From: Novosphingobium sp. SCN 66-18
GTDB lineage: Bacteria > Pseudomonadota > Alphaproteobacteria > Sphingomonadales > Sphingomonadaceae
Assembly: GCA_001725355.1 (NCBI GenBank)
Contig: MEGD01000013.1
Span: 1 to 64,000 of the forward strand
DNA length: 64,000 bases
Direction of reading: 5' to 3'
Shown: in pieces, positions 59,761 through 64,000 of the stretch
Layout of the letters: the number at the start of each line of letters is the position of its first letter
Numbering within the stretch: position 1 is the stretch's first letter
Notes under the pieces: generated by a model
Databases searched by the model: none
What the model was told of the DNA's origin: nothing
Seen by the model: only the letters and a program-made list of their open reading frames with translations
Translations under genes and position numbers: made by a program

Positions 59761-61341
59761 ATGCAGATCGTCGAGACCACCAACGAGGGCCTGAAGCGCG
59801 CCTACACCGTGACCATCCCGGCCGCCGACATCGCGTCGCGCGTGGAAGGGGAAGTGAAGAAGATCACGCCGCAGGTGCGGATGCCCGGCTTCCGTCCCGG
59901 CAAGGTGCCCGCGAACCTCGTGCGCAAGATTCACGGCCCGGCGCTTCATCAGGAAGCGCTCAACACCACCATCCGCGCCGCGCTGGACAAGCTCGTCGCC
60001 GATCACAAGCTGCGCCCCGCCGTGCAGCCGTCGGTCGCGCTGGGTGATGGCTATGCCGAAGGGCAGGACGCCGAACTGACCGTCGCGCTCGAAGTCCTGC
60101 CGGACATCGCCGCGCCGTCGCTCGAAGGCCTGAAGCTCGAAAAGCTGGTGGTTCCCGTGGGCGAGGACCAGGTGGACGAAGCCGTCAACCGCATCGCCGC
60201 CGGGCAGAAGAAGTTCACCGACGCGCCGAAGAACGCCAAGGCCAAGGAAGGCGATCAGCTGATCATCGATTTCCTCGGCAAGGTCGATGGCGTCGCCTTC
60301 GAGGGCGGCACCGCCGAGGACCAGCCGCTGGAAATCGGTTCGGGCCGTTTCATCCCCGGCTTCGAGGAACAGCTCACCGGTCTGAAGGCCGGCGATGAGA
60401 AGGTCATCACCGTCACGTTCCCGGAAGACTATCCGGCCGAGAACCTGAAGGGCAAGGAAGCCACCTTCGACATCACGGTCAAGGCGGTGAAGCACGGCGG
60501 CGAGTTCGTGGCCGATGACGAGTTCGCCAAGATGCTCGGCCTCGAAAGCCTGGAGCAGCTGCGCGGTCTCCTCAAGGGCCAGCTCGAACAGGAAACCGCT
60601 GGTCTCACCCGCACCCAGATGAAGCGCGCGCTGCTCGACCAGCTGGCCGCCGGCCACGATTTCGCGGTGCCGCCGTCGATGGTCGAAGCCGAATTCGAGC
60701 AGATCTGGCAGCAGCTGACTCACGAAGCGAGCCACGAGGAAAACCCCGAGGAAGCGCTGAAGGAGATCGAGGCGGAGAAGGAAGACTACCGCAAGATCGC
60801 CGAACGCCGCGTCCGCCTTGGCCTGCTCCTGTCGGAAATCGGCCAGGCCAACGGCGTGCAGGTTTCCGCGCAGGAAATGGAGATGCTGATCCGCCAGGCA
60901 GCCCAGCAGTACCGCGAGGAAGATCGCCAGCGCTTCATCGAATACGTCCGTTCGGAGCCGCTTGCCGCCGCCCAGCTGCGCGCGCCGCTCTACGAGGACA
61001 AGGTCGTCGACTTCCTGTTCGACAAGGCCGAGGTGGCCGAGCGCGAAGTGACGCGTGACGAGCTGCAGGCCGCGATCGAGGCCGAGGAAGGCGTGACGCC
61101 GGCGGCCGAGGCGAAGCCCGCCGCGAAGAAGAAGGCCCCGGCCAAGAAGAAGGCCGAAGCCGCCGCCGAGGAAGCGCCGGCTGCCGAAGCTCCGGTCGAG
61201 GAAGCCAAGCCTGCCGCGAAGAAGGCCGCGCCGAAGAAGAAGGCGGCCGCTCCCGCCGAAGCTCCGGCCGAGGAAGCCGCTGCGGAAAAGCCGGCTCCGA
61301 AGAAGAAGGCTCCGGCCAAGAAGAAGGCTGAAGAGGCCTGA
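59761..61341 (+). CDS. tig: Trigger factor, with histone-H1-like tail
   Basis: 526 residues; E. coli has 432. Ribosome-bound chaperone and prolyl isomerase. The N-terminal ribosome-binding motif [14 protein letters not shown] is clear, the FKBP-like domain ([20 protein letters not shown]) and the C-terminal chaperone domain follow. From about residue 446 there is an 81-residue tail of [16 protein letters not shown]-type repeats rich in K, A, P and E, like histone H1. Such tails occur on several sphingomonad proteins and may bind nucleic acid. Confidence 0.93.
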   Translation: MQIVETTNEGLKRAYTVTIPAADIASRVEGEVKKITPQVRMPGFRPGKVPANLVRKIHGPALHQEALNTTIRAALDKLVADHKLRPAVQPSVALGDGYAEGQDAELTVALEVLPDIAAPSLEGLKLEKLVVPVGEDQVDEAVNRIAAGQKKFTDAPKNAKAKEGDQLIIDFLGKVDGVAFEGGTAEDQPLEIGSGRFIPGFEEQLTGLKAGDEKVITVTFPEDYPAENLKGKEATFDITVKAVKHGGEFVADDEFAKMLGLESLEQLRGLLKGQLEQETAGLTRTQMKRALLDQLAAGHDFAVPPSMVEAEFEQIWQQLTHEASHEENPEEALKEIEAEKEDYRKIAERRVRLGLLLSEIGQANGVQVSAQEMEMLIRQAAQQYREEDRQRFIEYVRSEPLAAAQLRAPLYEDKVVDFLFDKAEVAEREVTRDELQAAIEAEEGVTPAAEAKPAAKKKAPAKKKAEAAAEEAPAAEAPVEEAKPAAKKAAPKKKAAAPAEAPAEEAAAEKPAPKKKAPAKKKAEEA

Positions 61342-61385
61342 TCTTCGGCTCCGTCGCCCCCTTGCGGGGGGACTGACGAAACAGG

Positions 61386-61418
61386 AAGGGTGTGCCACCG
61401 GGCGCGCCCTTTTTGTTT
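61386..61418 (+). terminator. Intrinsic terminator of tig
   Basis: AAGGGTGTGC-CACCGG-GCGCGCCCTT (a 10-bp stem with two G-T pairs) followed by TTTGTTT. Located 45 bases after the tig stop. Confidence 0.75.
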
Positions 61419-61488
61419 GTCGCGATCCTGTCATGCCCGTGTCGCATGCCTCGCCACGGTACGGATATGCGCGCGGGAGGGATCGTCG

Positions 61489-62286
61489 ATGGCCGGAGGC
61501 TGGTGGAAATTGCGCGTCGGGTATCGCTGCGGCCGCGCGCTCGGTTCGCTCGTTCTCGTTCTGATGCTGTCGGTGCCGTGGCGGCTTGCGGGGCGGTGGC
61601 GCACGTCGCGCCGGGCAATCGAGAACGCGGCGTGGGACATCCTGCTGCGCGGCTTCGGCATTCGGGTTCGTTGCCATGGCGATCGCCGTCTGGCGCCGGG
61701 CACGCTGGTGCTGGCGAATCACCTGTCGTGGGTCGATATCGCGGTGCTGGCGCGCGTGGCGGACGTGGGTTTCGTGGCCAAGGCGGACGTCGCGGGCTGG
61801 CCGTTGCTGGGCGTCCTGGCGCAACGGCACGGCAGCGTGTTTGTCGATCGCCATCGCCGGGCCGGGGTGGTTGAGGCGGGGCGGGAGCTTGTCGCGCGGC
61901 TGGCGTCGGGGCGCTCGCTAGTCCTCTTTGCCGAGGGTACGACCAGTACGGGCGAAGGCGTGTTGCCGTTCCATGCCAGCATGGTTCCGGATGCCGCGGC
62001 GGATCGTGGCATGATCTGCCCGGTCACGCTGGCCTGTCGCGATCGGCGCCAGCGGGCGTTTGTCGCCTGGGTCGGGGACGACGCCCTGCTGCCGCACGCG
62101 CTGGCGCTGGCCGCCGCTGGTGGCGCGACCATCGATGTCGATTTCGGCAAGCCGCTGGGCGGTGGCGATCGCAAGCAGGTCGTTCGCGAAGCGCAGGCCC
62201 GTATCGCGCTGCGCCTTGCCGATCTGCTGGGCGGCGGCGCCGACCCGTTGGAAGATCAGGCCGCGACGCTGAAGCGGGCGGCGTAG
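61489..62286 (+). CDS. olsA: 1-acylglycerol-3-phosphate/lyso-ornithine-lipid acyltransferase, OlsA/PlsC-like
   Basis: 265 residues with a membrane segment near 19-31. Acyltransferase motif I is NHLSWVD (H-x4-D), with [15 protein letters not shown] as motif III. PlsC-type enzymes acylate lysophosphatidate; OlsA acylates lyso-ornithine lipid. The neighbouring OlsB-like gene favours ornithine lipid. Start at the ATG at 61489 after GGGAGG. Its end overlaps the converging gene by 31 bases. Confidence 0.8.
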   Translation: MAGGWWKLRVGYRCGRALGSLVLVLMLSVPWRLAGRWRTSRRAIENAAWDILLRGFGIRVRCHGDRRLAPGTLVLANHLSWVDIAVLARVADVGFVAKADVAGWPLLGVLAQRHGSVFVDRHRRAGVVEAGRELVARLASGRSLVLFAEGTTSTGEGVLPFHASMVPDAAADRGMICPVTLACRDRRQRAFVAWVGDDALLPHALALAAAGGATIDVDFGKPLGGGDRKQVVREAQARIALRLADLLGGGADPLEDQAATLKRAA

Positions 62287-63077
62287 CGTTCCGAGATCAG
62301 CTCTACCGGCATCACGACGCAGACGTCGATCGTGTTGAATTTCCGGTCCACGAACGCTCCGTCGCCGAAACGTGCGCCCGCGCGCAGATAGCCCTTGATC
62401 AGCGGCGGCAACTGCACCAGCGCGCGCCGCTCGTCATAGCTGCCGCGCGGCAGCCGTTCGAGCGCGATGCCCTTGCCGGGAAGCACGGCGGGCCGCTGGT
62501 AGTCCGGTGCGAGGCAGACGTGGTGGAGGTAGGACAGTGCCGCCGCGTGCGCGTCGGGGTCGATGCCGGGGAACGAGGCGCAGCCGAACATCAGCCCAAT
62601 GTCATGGAGCGCGAGATAGTCCGCGATGCCACGCCAGAGCAGCGAGATGGTCGCGCTGGTGCGATAGGCGGGCAGCACGCACGAACGCCCCAGTTCGAGC
62701 AGCTCGCCGCCGCCGGTCGCGCCGGCCAGCCGGGACAGGTCGAATTCGCCTTCGGAATAGAAGCCGCTGGCCTTGCGCGCCACGCTTTCGCGCAGCAGGC
62801 GATAGGTGCCGACCACCAGCGGGCCACTCCCGCCATCTTCGGCGCCCCCGCGTTCGGCGCACCCGTCCTCGTCGACCACGAGCAGGTGATCGCACAGCGC
62901 GTCGTAGGGATCGCTGTCGATGCAGGAATCACCGCTGGCCGATGGACCGGTAACCGGAATGTTCGCGCCCATCTCCGCGGCGAAGACCTGCCAGCGCAGC
63001 TTCTGCACGGCCAGAAGATCGCCGTCGTCCCGCGCGAGCCGGACCGAAAGCCTGCGAAGTTGAGTCTGCGAACCCAT
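62256..63077 (-). CDS. olsB: L-ornithine N-alpha-acyltransferase, OlsB-like (GNAT fold)
   Basis: 273 residues of the OlsB/acyl-homoserine-lactone-synthase-like GNAT group: RWQVFAAEMGANI, LLVVDED, VVGTYRLLRESVA, ELGRSCVLPAYRTSATISLL and GCASFPGIDPDAHAAALSYL. It would transfer a 3-hydroxyacyl chain from ACP to ornithine to make lyso-ornithine lipid for the neighbouring OlsA. Convergent overlap with that gene. Confidence 0.85.
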   Translation of the reverse strand: MGSQTQLRRLSVRLARDDGDLLAVQKLRWQVFAAEMGANIPVTGPSASGDSCIDSDPYDALCDHLLVVDEDGCAERGGAEDGGSGPLVVGTYRLLRESVARKASGFYSEGEFDLSRLAGATGGGELLELGRSCVLPAYRTSATISLLWRGIADYLALHDIGLMFGCASFPGIDPDAHAAALSYLHHVCLAPDYQRPAVLPGKGIALERLPRGSYDERRALVQLPPLIKGYLRAGARFGDGAFVDRKFNTIDVCVVMPVELISERYAARFSVAA

Positions 63078-63306
63078 GGTGTCCTCCGATCCTTGATCGT
63101 AGGATGCCTTCGTGACCGCTGCGCGTCGAAGCGGTGACAGTTTGACGGCATGAACGGGGAATTCGCCACGGTTCCGTCAAGATCGCGCGTGGCAGTTCCG
63201 CTGTCCAAAGGGCAATCGGAGCGGTATTTCCGGCATGGACGGGTTAACGCCCTTGAACATCTTCCCGTGGCACGCGACATAGACGCGGCAACCACAAGAG
63301 GGATTC
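63078..63306. promoter_or_regulatory. Intergenic region between olsB-like and clpP
   Basis: No gene is seen. It has facing TTGACGG (63142-63148) and CCGTCAA (63174-63180), which look like two divergent -35 boxes, and a CTTGAA at 63252-63257 that could be part of a heat-shock-type -35 for clpP. Neither has a clear -10 partner. Its divergent position makes promoters likely. Confidence 0.3.
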
Positions 63307-64000
63307 ATGCTCGACCTGTTCGGCCACAACAGCGGCGCCTATGGCGCTCAAGGCAAGTTCACCACCGATCCTGTCACCGGCGCGCTCGTTCCCGTCGTCG
63401 TCGAACAGACCAGCCGCGGCGAACGCAGCTTCGACATCTTCAGCCGCCTGCTGCGCGAACGCATCATCTTCGTGACGGGCCAGGTGGAAGACCACATGGC
63501 GGCGCTGATCACCGCGCAGCTGCTGTTCCTCGAATCGGAAAACCCGTCGAAGGACATCTCGATGTACATCAACTCGCCAGGCGGGGTCGTCACGGCGGGC
63601 ATGGCGATCCATGACACCATGCAGTACATCCGGCCGCGCGTTTCCACCGTGTGCATCGGCCAGGCCTGCTCGATGGGCAGCTTCCTGCTCGCGGCGGGCG
63701 AGCCGGGCATGCGCATCGCGCTACCCAACGCGCGAATCATGATTCACCAGCCGTCCGGCGGCGCGCAGGGCATGGCCTCCGACATCGAGATCCAGGCGCG
63801 CGAGATCCTGCGCATCCGTGAACGGATGAACAAGCTCTACGTCAAGTACACCGGCCGCACGCTGGAGGAGATCGAGCGGGCGATGGATCGCGATACCTTC
63901 CTCGAAGCCGACGAAGCGCAGAAATTCGGCCTTGTCGACAAGGTTTTCGAATCGCGTCCGGCCACCGACCAGACCGGTGTCGAAGAAGGTTCGGGCGGCG
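63307..64000 (+). CDS. clpP: ATP-dependent Clp protease proteolytic subunit ClpP (cut by the right edge)
   Basis: The first 231 codons are present and no stop is reached. Serine protease chambers that degrade proteins with ClpA/ClpX. The catalytic triad is seen: Ser in [14 protein letters not shown], His in [12 protein letters not shown] and Asp in [14 protein letters not shown]-terminus [13 protein letters not shown] precedes a typical [20 protein letters not shown]. Following tig in the usual tig-clpP order, but with the two acyltransferase genes between. Confidence 0.96.
   Translation, partial: MLDLFGHNSGAYGAQGKFTTDPVTGALVPVVVEQTSRGERSFDIFSRLLRERIIFVTGQVEDHMAALITAQLLFLESENPSKDISMYINSPGGVVTAGMAIHDTMQYIRPRVSTVCIGQACSMGSFLLAAGEPGMRIALPNARIMIHQPSGGAQGMASDIEIQAREILRIRERMNKLYVKYTGRTLEEIERAMDRDTFLEADEAQKFGLVDKVFESRPATDQTGVEEGSGG

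Noticed and set aside
56491-61854. A single open frame of 1787 codons on the minus strand
   Set aside because: Only its last 347 codons are PyrB. The rest lies opposite sppA, tRNA-Leu and tig and has arginine/glycine-rich sequence with no domain; it comes from high GC at the third codon position.
1-64000. CRISPR arrays, rRNA genes and insertion sequences
   Set aside because: I saw no regularly spaced repeats with unique spacers, no rRNA signature, and no transposase reading frame with terminal inverted repeats. The only mobile-element gene is the integrase at 1180.

Overview
The window is GC-rich, gene-dense DNA from an alphaproteobacterium. It is most likely a sphingomonad (Novosphingobium, Sphingobium or a relative). 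That placement is inference from the codon and base composition, the FlbD-like/sigma-54 flagellar control logic, the minimal flagellar proteins and the housekeeping neighbours (pyrB with a non-catalytic pyrC-like gene, tig, clpP, ornithine-lipid acyltransferases). No 16S rRNA gene is present to confirm it.

Left edge (1-2656): the end of an integrated element. A tyrosine integrase sits directly downstream of the 3' end of tRNA-Leu(CAG), with iterated GCAAAA boxes before its start codon. Beyond it lies a gene for a zinc-ribbon protein that carries an RxxxxH HEPN-like ribonuclease motif. The element continues past base 1. Chromosomal genes for an NDUFA9-like protein and a glutathione S-transferase follow (2861-4526).

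Chemotaxis and flagellum (4707-46696): one nearly complete motility locus. A leftward operon encodes STAS-cheA-cheR-cheB-cheD-cheY-cheW and a small unknown protein. A rightward cheB-like gene lacks the catalytic histidine and has a good sigma-28 promoter. A very long leftward fli block runs flbD-fliE-F-G-H-I-J-K-L-M-N-O-P-Q-R-flhB-fliD-fliS. Then come fliC (rightward), a ClC transporter, and a leftward flg block flgB-C-D-E-F-G-H-I-J-K-L-motA-motB. A rightward block begins with an unusual MotA-like/MotB-like mini pair and continues with flgA, flgM, flgN, a lytic transglycosylase, flhA and fliA. Four near-perfect or perfect sigma-54 promoters (before flgB, flgA, the transglycosylase-flhA-fliA operon, and fliK) and clusters of a CCGGCAA motif suggest the order FlbD plus sigma-54, then FliA/FlgM, then fliC and the cheB-like gene.

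Right part (46758-64000): an SDR enzyme behind a large inverted repeat, an L,D-transpeptidase, a transglutaminase-like protein, a membrane-anchored retropepsin-like protease, a DUF418 membrane protein, two SPOR-domain repeat proteins flanking a ParA plus ribbon-helix-helix pair, pyrC'-pyrB, sppA, tRNA-Leu(TAG), tig with a histone-H1-like tail, olsA-like and olsB-like acyltransferase genes, and clpP cut by the right edge.

Several flagellar parts are reduced: FlgJ has no muramidase domain, FlgD and FlgE are short, FlgH has no cysteine, and FliM has only a degenerate CheY-docking peptide. The most unusual candidates are the mini stator-like pair, the degenerate CheB, the CCGGCAA clusters and the HEPN zinc-ribbon protein. 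There is no gene-free stretch longer than 300 bases.
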